Assembly: GCF_900184795.1 (NCBI RefSeq)
Contig: NZ_FXXN01000018.1
Coordinates: forward strand, 62,001 to 126,000
Length of the DNA stretch: 64,000 bases
DNA from: Magnetospirillum sp. 15-1
GTDB taxonomy: Bacteria; Pseudomonadota; Alphaproteobacteria; Rhodospirillales; Magnetospirillaceae
Reading direction: 5' to 3'
The position numbers and the translations under genes were made by a program. The notes beneath the pieces were generated by a model, which saw only the letters and a list, made by a program, of their open reading frames with translations, had not been told where the DNA came from and ran no database searches. Shown here one piece after another: positions 7,712 through 17,500 of the stretch (position 1 is the first letter of the stretch; each line of letters opens with the position of its first letter).

Positions 7712-8989
7712 TCATACCCCCACGAACTGGCGGATGGTGGCCAGCGGCTTTCGGAACAGCCACCAGACCAGCGGCACCCGGTCGCCATCGATGCGCGCCG
7801 TGCCCTTCAGGCCCAGGCGGGGCTTGGCCTCGCCCTCGGCCAGACCGGCCCGCACCCGGTGGGCGATGGTGGCGTCGGGCCGGGCGGCCGCCTCGTAGGC
7901 CACGCTACGCACGGTGGCGCGCAGGGGCGATAGCGGCGCGGTGTTGAGGAACAGGGTCAGCCGGGCGCCGGGCTGAACGTCTCCCATATCGGCGGCGGCG
8001 ACCCAGGCTTCCACCTCGGTATCGGTCTCGTCGGCGATGGCCATCACCTTCTCGCCCATCGCCACCGGCTTGCCGATCCAGTCGCTGGGATCGTCGAACA
8101 CCGCGATGCCGGGCCTGGGCGCCTTGACCGCGATGCGGGCCAACTGGCTGTCCAGCAGCCGTACCTCCGCCGCCTTTTCCTCGGCCTTGCCCGACAGGAT
8201 GGCGATCTGGGCCTTGGCCTTGGGGTCGAACACCATGGCCTGGGCCGCCTGACGGTATTCCGCCTCCGCCGTGGCCCATTGGCTGCGGGCCACATCCAGC
8301 TTGCCGGACAGGGCGGTTCCGTCCAGGTCGAACAGCCTGTCTCCCTCGGCGACCCGCTCATTGGGCTGGACGGCGATGCGGTCCACCACCCCGTCCAGGG
8401 GGGCGCGGATCATCACCGGATGGGCGGGCACCGCATCGGCGGGGGCCAGCACCGAGCCGGTGACGGGGAACAGCCCCACCAGCAGACCCGCCGCCGCCAG
8501 CCACTTGACCCGATGGCTCTTGGGAAGCCGGATGGCCCAGCTCTTGGGCACCAAGGCCCGCCGAGCAACCCCGGTCAGGGCGGCCAGATGGGCCAGCAGC
8601 GCCACCTCGTTCGGGGCGAACGCCTCGTCGCGGGCATAGAGCAGAATCTCGCCGCCCATGGGCAGGACCAGGGCATGAACCGGAAGCCAGTCGCCCCAGG
8701 GCTCCGCCAGGGCGGCGGGAAGGTCGGCGGCGGTGATGACGGTGGGGGCGTCCCTGTCGGCCAGCGCCCGGAACACCTGATCCAGCCACAGACCATAGGG
8801 GCTGCCATCCTCCATGGCGGCCACTCCCGACAGGGCCGCCATGCCCGATACCGGGCTCCACAGCGCAGCCTGGCGATAGGGGATCAGCGAGAAGGCCATA
8901 TCCACCGCCAGGAACGCCACCTCCACCGGCCGCGCCGCCCGCAGGATGCGGCTTTCCAGCTCGAGCAGTTGAAGGAGGATATCGCTCAT
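7712..8989 (-). CDS. HlyD-family adaptor with cytosolic GAF-like N-terminal domain
   Basis: 425 residues from the ATG at 8989 (MSDILLQL). Residues ~1-150 are soluble and resemble a GAF-type sensor fold (ALWSPVSG, ALVLPMGGEILLYA). A single membrane segment follows near residues 160-182 (WLAAAGLLVGLFPVTGSVL), then a periplasmic adaptor with the lipoyl half-motifs (IRAPLDGVVDRIAVQPNERV and a C-terminal ADETDTEVEAWV barrel) around a helical hairpin. It ends 7 bp before the M50-HlyD start, so the two inner-membrane adaptors are made together. The GAF assignment is by pattern only and its ligand is unknown. Confidence 0.75.
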   Translation of the reverse strand: MSDILLQLLELESRILRAARPVEVAFLAVDMAFSLIPYRQAALWSPVSGMAALSGVAAMEDGSPYGLWLDQVFRALADRDAPTVITAADLPAALAEPWGDWLPVHALVLPMGGEILLYARDEAFAPNEVALLAHLAALTGVARRALVPKSWAIRLPKSHRVKWLAAAGLLVGLFPVTGSVLAPADAVPAHPVMIRAPLDGVVDRIAVQPNERVAEGDRLFDLDGTALSGKLDVARSQWATAEAEYRQAAQAMVFDPKAKAQIAILSGKAEEKAAEVRLLDSQLARIAVKAPRPGIAVFDDPSDWIGKPVAMGEKVMAIADETDTEVEAWVAAADMGDVQPGARLTLFLNTAPLSPLRATVRSVAYEAAARPDATIAHRVRAGLAEGEAKPRLGLKGTARIDGDRVPLVWWLFRKPLATIRQFVGV

Positions 8990-9055
8990 TGGGTCAGCGC
9001 CGGAGGTCGGGGGGGCAGGCCGTGATCCACCATCAATGTCCCTCGAACGCCGGGC

Positions 9056-9120
9056 GCCGCCTCCGGCGGCCTGGCTCACGCGCCATGTGGCGCGGGGCCT
9101 CCCTGCGGGCAATTGCCCGC
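9056..9120. promoter_or_regulatory. Three consecutive GC-rich hairpins between adaptor genes
   Basis: The 168-bp gap between the two HlyD genes holds three perfect inverted repeats in a row: GCCGCC/GGCGGC (9056-9070), GCGCCA/TGGCGC (9080-9093) and the 16-base palindrome GCGGGCAATTGCCCGC (9105-9120). None is followed by a T tract in the transcribed (minus) direction. They may act as attenuator or mRNA-stability elements that set the ratio of the upstream (adhesin, TolC, HlyD) and downstream (GAF-HlyD, M50-HlyD) products. Confidence 0.5.
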
Positions 9121-9157
9121 CCGGGTCCAAAGACAATGGCCCAGTCGCTTGGCTCCA

Positions 9158-9877
9158 TCATGGCGGCGGCGACAGCAGGACCTTTCCGCTCATCCCGGCG
9201 GAGAGTTCGGGGAAATGGCCGCCGATGGCGCCGGTGATGCGCACCGACTGGCTGACCGGATCGATGCGGGCGCCGATTCGGGTCAGCTTGACCGGATAGC
9301 TTTTGCCGGTCTCGTCGATGGCCACCTGGAAGGCATGGCCCGGCTTCAGCCAGATCAGCCATTTGCTGGGAACCACGAAGTCCAGTTCCAGCACCGAATC
9401 ATCCAGGATGTCCAGCAGTGCCTGACCGGGCTGGACATATTGCTGGCTCCGCACCTTCTGCTCCACCACCCGGCCGTCGAAGGGCGCCGGGATCTGGCAT
9501 TTGGACACCATGGCCGCCATGGCCGCCACCTTGGCGCGGGCCTTGTCGGCCTCCGCCTCCGAGACGTCGGTCTCGAGCTTGCCCACGGTCTGAAGCTCCA
9601 GCAGGCGCTTGTTCACCGCCACCGTCTTGCTGGCCGCCGACAGGGTGGCGCGGGCCTCGTCCAACTGGGCCCGGTTGACCGAACAGTCGAAGCCGATCAG
9701 CACCTGCCCCTTGGAAAAGCGCTCACCCTCGCGCGCTCCGATCTTTTCCACCTTGGCGCCGATCTCGGCGGCCAATGTGGTGAAGTCGCGGGGGGACAAC
9801 TGGGCGCGCAACTCCTGACCCTGGACGGGGGCCGCCGCCAGGACCAGGAGCAGGGCCAGACCGGCGAGAAGCCTCAC
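9158..9877 (-). CDS. Periplasmic HlyD/membrane-fusion-type adaptor
   Basis: 239 residues with a signal peptide (MRLLAGLALLLVLAAAPVQG) and no further membrane segment, so it should be periplasmic. It shows the adaptor order: first lipoyl half (AAEIGAKVEKIGAREGERF), a helical hairpin of about 70 residues, second lipoyl half (IPAPFDGRVVEQKVRSQQYV) and a beta-barrel. It is short for the family. The start overlaps the TolC-like stop by 4 bases, so the two are translationally coupled and likely dock together. Confidence 0.85.
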   Translation of the reverse strand: MRLLAGLALLLVLAAAPVQGQELRAQLSPRDFTTLAAEIGAKVEKIGAREGERFSKGQVLIGFDCSVNRAQLDEARATLSAASKTVAVNKRLLELQTVGKLETDVSEAEADKARAKVAAMAAMVSKCQIPAPFDGRVVEQKVRSQQYVQPGQALLDILDDSVLELDFVVPSKWLIWLKPGHAFQVAIDETGKSYPVKLTRIGARIDPVSQSVRITGAIGGHFPELSAGMSGKVLLSPPP

Positions 9878-11475
9878 CGGTCCGAAACCTGGGCGACCAC
9901 CCGGGGCGCCTCGTCCTCGCCGCCCAGCCAGTGCGGCAATTTGTCCAGAAGGCTGAACGTGCCGGGGACCGGAGGCGCAGCCGGGGCAGCCGCCACCGCC
10001 GGCAGATCGCGTCCCCAGCGTTCCAGCCGCTGGGCGATGGCGGCGGACAGAGCGGGAAGATCATGGGCCGCCACCGAATCGGGCAGCAGATCGTCGCCCA
10101 TGGTGGCCTGCATCTTGGCATAGGCCTGTTCCACCTGGGCATAGGTCTGGAAGCGGCGAAGCTGCGACGCGATGGCCGAGGCATGGCCCGCCACCCGCTC
10201 CAGCATGCCGCTGGCGTCATTGGCCGCCCTGGCGTCGGACAGCTCCGCCAGGCGCTTATCCACCTTCCACAACTCGTCCGACTGCTCGAACTGGCTGGTG
10301 GCGTTGCGGAACTGGCGCTCCGACACATGCACCTGGGCCAGCACCGCCATGCGCAGGGCCAGACGGCGGGCCTTGGCCACATCCTCGTTGGTCTGGGCGT
10401 ATTTCAGCGCCGAGGGGCCGGAAATGACATTCATCAGGTTCCAGGTCAGCTTGGTCCCGGCCTCGTACCAGTGATTGTCCATCAGGAAGCTGTTGTAGTC
10501 GTAATTGCGGCTGGCGGAAAAGGTCACGCCGGGCAACATCCTGATGATGGCCTTCTTGGTGTCGTCCACCGAAATGCGGGTCAGATAGCCCTGCTCGCGC
10601 AGATCGGGATTGCCGATGAAAGCCTGCTCCTCCATGCGCTCCAGCGAGGTCGTCCAATCGGGCGGAACCATGGCGTCGGGCACCGCCAGCCGGATCTCGG
10701 TCCCCGGGGCCACATTGATCAGGGCCGCCAGTTCGATCCGCGCGGTCGACAGCTCCTGCTGGATCGCCGTCAGCTGACGCAGGGTCTCCAGCAGCGACTT
10801 CTGATAGCGCAGACTCTCGGCCGGGGCCTTCAGATTCTCCCGCTCCACCAGCCGCGCCTTGTCCAGGGCGAAGCGGGCCTCGGTCACCGCCTGCTCCACA
10901 TCGCCCTTCAGGGTCTGATAGGCCGCCGCCCGCCAATAGGCGAAGCGCACCTCGGAAATCAGATTATGCACCGCCTTGCGGCGGCGCTCGGTCGCCACCA
11001 GCGACCGGTCGGTATTGGATTTGGCGGTGTAATAGGTCAGGCCGAAATCCAGGATGTTCCAGCTCATGGTCAGATCGGCGGTCCGGGCGAACCGGTCCGC
11101 CGAATAGCTGGGATTGCTGGTGCTGGTGGTCTGGCTATAGAGATCGCGCGACCGGGTCGCATTGGGCTCGGACCGCTCGGTATAGCCCGCATTGGCGGTC
11201 AGCTTGGGCAGCAGATCGAACCTGTCGACGTCCAACTGGCCCAGGGCCAGGGCCTCCTCCATCATCTTGGACCGCTTGTCCAGATTGAATTTCAGCGCCC
11301 GCGCGATGGCCTCAGACACGGTCAACGGCCCGCTCAGCGGCTCGCCCCCCTGGAACATATCGGACCGGTCGGCGGTGGACTGCGCCGCCAGTTCCTCCTG
11401 GGTGAACGGCTCCGGCGTCAGGGCGCAGGCGGAAAGAAGGGCAACCAACGAGACGGAGGCCAGCAAACGCTTCAT
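9874..11475 (-). CDS. TolC-family outer-membrane channel lipoprotein
   Basis: 533 residues from MKRLLASVS (start 11475). A signal peptide ends in the lipobox LLSAC, so the mature protein should be lipid-anchored. The rest has the OEP pattern of two long coiled-coil repeats (for example VSEAIARALKFNLDKRSKMM, and the second half near LAELSDARAANDASGMLERV) with beta strands between. It lies directly after the giant adhesin gene (26-bp gap) and overlaps the HlyD gene, so it is the likely outer-membrane conduit for the adhesin. Confidence 0.85.
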   Translation of the reverse strand: MKRLLASVSLVALLSACALTPEPFTQEELAAQSTADRSDMFQGGEPLSGPLTVSEAIARALKFNLDKRSKMMEEALALGQLDVDRFDLLPKLTANAGYTERSEPNATRSRDLYSQTTSTSNPSYSADRFARTADLTMSWNILDFGLTYYTAKSNTDRSLVATERRRKAVHNLISEVRFAYWRAAAYQTLKGDVEQAVTEARFALDKARLVERENLKAPAESLRYQKSLLETLRQLTAIQQELSTARIELAALINVAPGTEIRLAVPDAMVPPDWTTSLERMEEQAFIGNPDLREQGYLTRISVDDTKKAIIRMLPGVTFSASRNYDYNSFLMDNHWYEAGTKLTWNLMNVISGPSALKYAQTNEDVAKARRLALRMAVLAQVHVSERQFRNATSQFEQSDELWKVDKRLAELSDARAANDASGMLERVAGHASAIASQLRRFQTYAQVEQAYAKMQATMGDDLLPDSVAAHDLPALSAAIAQRLERWGRDLPAVAAAPAAPPVPGTFSLLDKLPHWLGGEDEAPRVVAQVSDR

Positions 11476-11501
11476 CGTTAAAATCCCCTGGTATTGAAAC
11501 A

Positions 11502-14500
11502 TCACGCGGCCCTGCCGCCGGACATCAGGTTACCCAACAGAGCCGCCTGCTTGGCCAGACGCCCCTCCTTGCTCATGCTCCGCAACTGCTCGGACAGCGA
11601 CAGCTTGCCCACCGGCCCGGCGGCGGCATGCTTGGATGCCCCCCCGGCATCGCCGCTCCGCCCCGGTGCCTGAGGCTGGCCACGGCCTTCGCCCTCGCCC
11701 TGGGGCGCCACATTGCCCTGACCGCCCTCGCCCACCTGGATCTTGAAGGTCTGTACCGCCTCGCGGCCTTCGTTGTCGCGGGCAACCACCTTGACAACCA
11801 CTTCGCCCTTAAACCCGGGCGGCGGCGTCCCCTCGAAGGTGCCGGTCTGCGGATTGAACACCATCCAGCCGGGAAGCGTGGCTCCGTTCGCCCGCGTCGC
11901 CGTCAGGGTGACGGTGGCATCAGGCCTGGTGCTGGCAAAGGAATCCGCCGGGATCTGAACCGATACGCGGGCGCCCAAGGCGAAACCGGCGTCCCTGACC
12001 GGGGCATTGACCACCAGGGCGTCCCCGCCACCGGGGGATCTGGACGCCAGTTGCACCTGGAACCCTCCCGAGGACAGAGCGGAACCGGCGGATGCGCCAG
12101 AGACCGACCGCCCATCACCTGAGACCACGGCGGACGCCGAGCCGCTGATGCCTCCCCCCGCCGTCGGGGCTGCCATGGACGCGGTGGTGGTGAACGCGGT
12201 CTTCTCGCTCGCGAAGGACATGGATGCCGCGATCACATTGGTGATCGGAGTGCCGCCAACCATGCTGATGCTGGCCGACTGACTGCTGCCGAACGAAGCG
12301 GCGTTCTTGGCGTCGTTGCTGACCTCGTTGGCGGATGACTGACTCGATGCCTGCACCACATTCTTGATCGGAGTGCCGCCCACGGTGCTGATACTCCCCG
12401 TGGCGGCCGTCACGGGCGGGGCGGCGTCGGTCGCCCGCACCGTCGTCACCAGGACCGCGGACGTCGTGTCAGTCGGGGCCGCCGTCGAAACCGGAGTCGG
12501 CAAGGGCTGTGGCGTCGGAGTGGGAACGGGGTTGGTATTGGGCGGCGGCGTCTCCGCAGCCGTCGGCTTCAGCGCGATATTGGTATCGCTGCCCCCATCC
12601 ACGGCTACCTGGGTGACCACCAGGCTGTTCACGGTGATGCCCGCCAGCCCGGTCAGGGTAATGGTGACGTCGGCGCTGCCATTGCCGTCGGTATCGATGG
12701 CCAGGACGGCATCGGCCCCGGCTGTACTGACGGTCATGCGCGACAGGGGCACCGTCAGACCGGCCAGCCGGATATTATCGCTGACGGTCAGGTCCCGGAT
12801 GGTGTCGCCATCGCCCACGAAGAACTTATCGCTCCCCGCTCCGCCGGTCAGGATATCGGCCCCGTCGCCGCCGGTCAGTTCATCATTTCCAGAGCCGGTG
12901 GTCAGGGTGTCGTTGCCCGCTCCGCCGTCGACCTTGGTGACTGCGGCGCCGGTTTCGGTGAAGACGTCATTGCCGCCATAAAGAGTGTATTCAAGGAAGC
13001 CGCGACCGTTCCGAACCGCCGAAGTGTTGACGGTAATGGTCTCTGAATTGGCGGCCTGATCGGCGACATCGGCCGCGTCGTGGCTGTCGATGAAGGACCA
13101 CGCCGCTTCGCTACCGTCGTTATTGGTAAAGGTGTGGCTGCCATTGTAAAGAGTCCCGTTCGGTGACTCCACGAGGATTCCCTGGGCGACATTGCCCAAG
13201 GAGTTATCATGGACGGACAGGGACGAGGAAACCTCATTGAGGCCGATGCCCGTGGTAGCCCCGCCATATTGCGACACGCCCGACGAGCGGATCGTGTTGT
13301 TGTAGATTTCCGACACTCCGACCTGACGCAGCAGGATTCCAGTGGCGGACCATGTGGAGTCGTTAGACCCCAGATTGGTGATCGTGTTGCCGCTGATGGT
13401 CGCCAGGGTGCCGGCCCGCGCGCCGCCGGAACCGATCTGCATGCCGTTGATGTTGGAAGGGCCGTGGGAACCCAGCCCCGTGATGGCGTTGTTCTGGACG
13501 GTCACCGTCAGCCCGGCGCCCCAGGCGACGATACTCGTCTTCTGAACCGTGGTGATCGTGGAGTTCTTGATGGTTACCGAGGCCGGGCTGGCGGCGGTCG
13601 CTTCCGCTAGAATGCCAAAATTCTCGCTGTAGCCGGAATAGTCGCCATTGGCGTCCACGACCGAGGCGATGTGCTGGACGGTCACGCCGTCGATCATCGC
13701 ATTGGTGTTATAGACGGCGATACCCAACAGATCCTCGCTGCCATTGGCGTGGGGGTTGAGGGTTGGATCGTGGGCCTGGTAGCGGCCATCCACCGTGATG
13801 TTGCGCACCGTGACCGTGCCCTGGGCCGTGGTGGCGGTGCGCAGATCCAAGACGGCATAGCGGGCCCGATTGCTCATCCCCGCCTGAACCGAGGCCACGA
13901 GGTCGGCGGTATCGGGCGCCTCCAGGGTGACGTGCCCGGCTCCGTTGACGGCATTGATGGTCACCGCCTTCGAGGCGATGAACTGGCCGCGATAGGTCCC
14001 GTCCTGAATGAGGACCGTGTCGCCGTCCGAAGCCTTGGCCAAGGCTTCGGCCAGGTTGAAGCCGTCGGCGCCGTCACCGTCGGTGTCGTAGGCGGTCTGG
14101 TCCACATAGATGGTGGAACTGGTCACGCTGGCATCGGCATTGACGGTGCCCGTGGAATCCGTGAGGGCGAAGCGCAGGGTGGCGGTGCCGTAGGGGGTAG
14201 CATTGGAATAGCCGATGGCGCGCACCAACGTCTGAATAGCGGTGGAATCGGCGCTGGCGTTGAAGGTGAAGCTAAGCCTTCCAGTGGCGTGGTCATAGGT
14301 CCAACTGGCGATCTGAGTGCCACCGACACTCAACGTGCCGTCGGCGATATCCTGGCCCAGGGTGATGGTGCGGTTGGAGATCACGCCACTGCCGAACGAG
14401 AAGATATCGTTCTGATTGCCATCGGCGGTTCCGCTGCCCATGACCCGCTGGATCACCAGCGTGCCATTGGTCCAAGAGGCGCCGCCCATCTGGCTGATGG

Positions 14501-17500
14501 TGGCGTCGGCGGCGGCGACCCCTCCGTTGGCATTGGCCAGGGTGACGGTATTGCCGCTGCCGCCGGTGGTGGCGTTCAGGTCCAGATTCGGCCCGGCGCG
14601 GCCGGTGAAGGTCAGCACCTTGTCAAAACTGTTGCCTGCCGAATCGGTGGCCCGCACGGTCACGCTATAGGTCTGGCCGTCGGTCAGGGCGGTTCCGCCC
14701 ACGCTCAGCACATTGCCGGTGATGCTGAATTTCGCGTTGTCACCGATTCCGTTGGGCAGGCTGTAGGCGAAGGTCTCGCCGCTGGTGGCATCGGTGGCCG
14801 ACAGGGTGGCGACCGTGCTGCTGATGGATATCGGAGTGGTGGTTCCCGACGGCGTGATATCGGTGGGCGCGGTGGTATTGATCGTCACCGCCCTGGTGCC
14901 TGCGCTGCCCGCATTGCCGACCGCATCGGTGGCGGTGGCGCTGATGGTGCTGCTGGCCGCATCGGCGGGGATTTCCCCGCTGGTGAAGGTGGAGGTCCAG
15001 TTGCCCGTGCCATCGGCGGTCACCGTATGGGTGGTGCTGCCCCAGGTCACCGCGACGCTGCTATTGGCCTCCGCCGTACCGGACACCGTCACGCCCGCCG
15101 TCTTTTCCGCCGCGCTCACCTTGTTGTCGGTGGCGACGGTGCCGATCACCGCCGCCGCTGGCGCGGTATTGTCCAGGGTATAGGTCTGGCCCGAGGTATA
15201 GCCGGCGGCGATGGCAAGGGCGCCCGAGGTGGCGGTGATGCCGGTCCCGCTGGCATTGAGGTCCAGTTCCACGGTGCCGTCGCCCGCCAGCCCCGCCACA
15301 TGGACGGTATAGCTGCTACTGCCGTCGGCCCCGGCGGTCACGCTGATCACCGCCGTGCCGGTGACTCCCGCGCCCTTGACCACGGAGAAGTCGGCGAGGT
15401 CCACATTATCCACCGCCTGATTGAAGGTGACGGTGTAGTCCAGACCACCGGTTCCCTTGGTTTGTACCGTCGAGGCATTGCCGCTGTTATGGATCGAGGA
15501 AACCGATGGATAGTTATGGGCGGTGATGGTCAGCGGCTTGGTGTAGGTGTTGCCCCCTGCATCGGTGACCCGAACATTGACGTGATAGGTGGTGCCATCC
15601 ACCAAATCCGTCCCGCCCACCACCAACCGGTTGCCGGAAATGGTGAACTTGGCATTGTCGGCGCTGTTGGCGGGCGTGCCGCCATCGGCCACCAGGGCAT
15701 AGGTGAAGGTTTCCGACCCACTGTTGGTGTCGGTGGCCGTCAGCGTCGCCGCATTGCTGCCGCCGGTAATGGCGCACACGGTCGCTGATAGCGTGACGTC
15801 GGTGGGCGCATGACCATCGATGGTGGTTGCGGCAGCAATGGCGGTGGTATAGGCGGTGCTGGCATTGCCCGCACCATCCACCAGCACGGCACTGACCGCG
15901 GGATGACCGGCGAACACGTCGGTATCGCCCGATTGCACCACATATGTGGCGGTATAGGTGGTGTCGCTGGTCTTGGTCAGACTGCCGAATGCATGCCCGC
16001 CGATGGTCAGGCCGCCGCCGCTTAGGGTATCGGTGTCGGTGTCACTGGCCACGGTGATGGTGGCGGTGATGGTGTCGCCGACCTTATAGACGGTGTTGTC
16101 GAGGGTGATATTGGTGATGCTGGGCGCGGTATGGTCCAACGTATAGGTCTGGCCCGAGGTATAGCCGGCGGTGATGGCATTGCTGCTGCCGTCTTGGATG
16201 CCGGTACCGCTGCTGTTGAGGTCAAGTCGCATGGTGCCGTCACCACCGACCCCGGTCACCGACACGGTGTAGTGGATATGATCGCCGCTGTCGGTGACCG
16301 TGCCGATGGTGCCGGCGGCGGTGCCGGTATTGGTCAGGGTGAAGTCGGCGGCATCGACCCCGGTCACCGATGCGCTGAAGGTAACGTCGAACTGTTCCGA
16401 CGTGGCGTTATTGGTGGCCGATGCCCCGGTATGGCGGTTGATGGAGGTGACAGTGGGGCCGGCGGGAAGGGGGGTGATATTGGAGAGAATCAGATTATCA
16501 AGAATGCCGAACAGATTACTTGCCTCGGAATAACTGATGGTAACGGAGGAGATGCCGGTAAAGTTGGACCCGGACGCATTGGCGGTTGTGAAGCTTATGG
16601 GGCTTACGGCAGCCGGGGCGGAACCCGTCAGAGCGGTGCCATTCTTGTTCGAATTGATGCTGTAGGTCCCGGTCATGTCGTTCGTCCCATCGGCGATCTG
16701 TACGCCCGAGAAATCGAACGTATAGCCGGTCAGGGAAATGGTTACCGAGACCGTCGTCATGGCCGAAATGCCCGCATTCCCCACGGACAGCCCCTCGGCA
16801 CTGGGAGAGGGGCCTGCGTCGAATCCGGCACCATAGAATTCCCCGGCCCCATTCCCAACCGACGAGATGGAGAGGGTATAGCCATTTTCAGTCCAGGTAG
16901 CGCTGCCACCGGTAACAGCGCCACTGCCCGAAGCGGCGTCGAAAGTAAAAACTCCACCGGGATTGGCATTGGATACGGTAATCGCATTGCCGGTGGTATC
17001 GGCGGCGGTGGTGCGCGACGAATCCCAATCCGCCGCCCCCGCGATGTTATAGGTGGTTCCGCCAAGCGCCGTGGTGCCGGTCTTGTTCAGCAGGGCCTCG
17101 ACCCCGGCCTGATCGGCGGCGTTCAGGGTCACCGAAAAGCTGGTGGCGCTGGCCGCCGTGACATTGGCGCTGGTCAGGGTATAGGTGCTGCCGCCCTGGC
17201 CGGTCACCGTCAGCTTGGATACGTCGATGCTGTCGCCGGTGGTCATGCCGGTGCCGGTAACGACCAGTGAATTGGTGCTGGCGTTGTAGGTGGCGCTGGT
17301 GATGGTGGGGCCGGCCGGGGCCGCCGTGATGTTGGACATCACCACGTCGTCGATAGCAATCGACAGAGTACCGGGACTGCCGCCGCTGACCCGGGTCACA
17401 GTGAACCATGCAATCTGACCGAAGTTAGCGAGGGTAAAGCCGGAGGTCACGCCCGCGACGAGGGTCTGGGTCGAGTCTTCGGAGACCGAGACATCGAAGC

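Noticed and set aside
13671-15788. 705-codon plus-strand frame opposite the adhesin
   Set aside because: Gly/Ile/Asp/Val-rich antisense of Ig-like repeats; no start signal and no domain.
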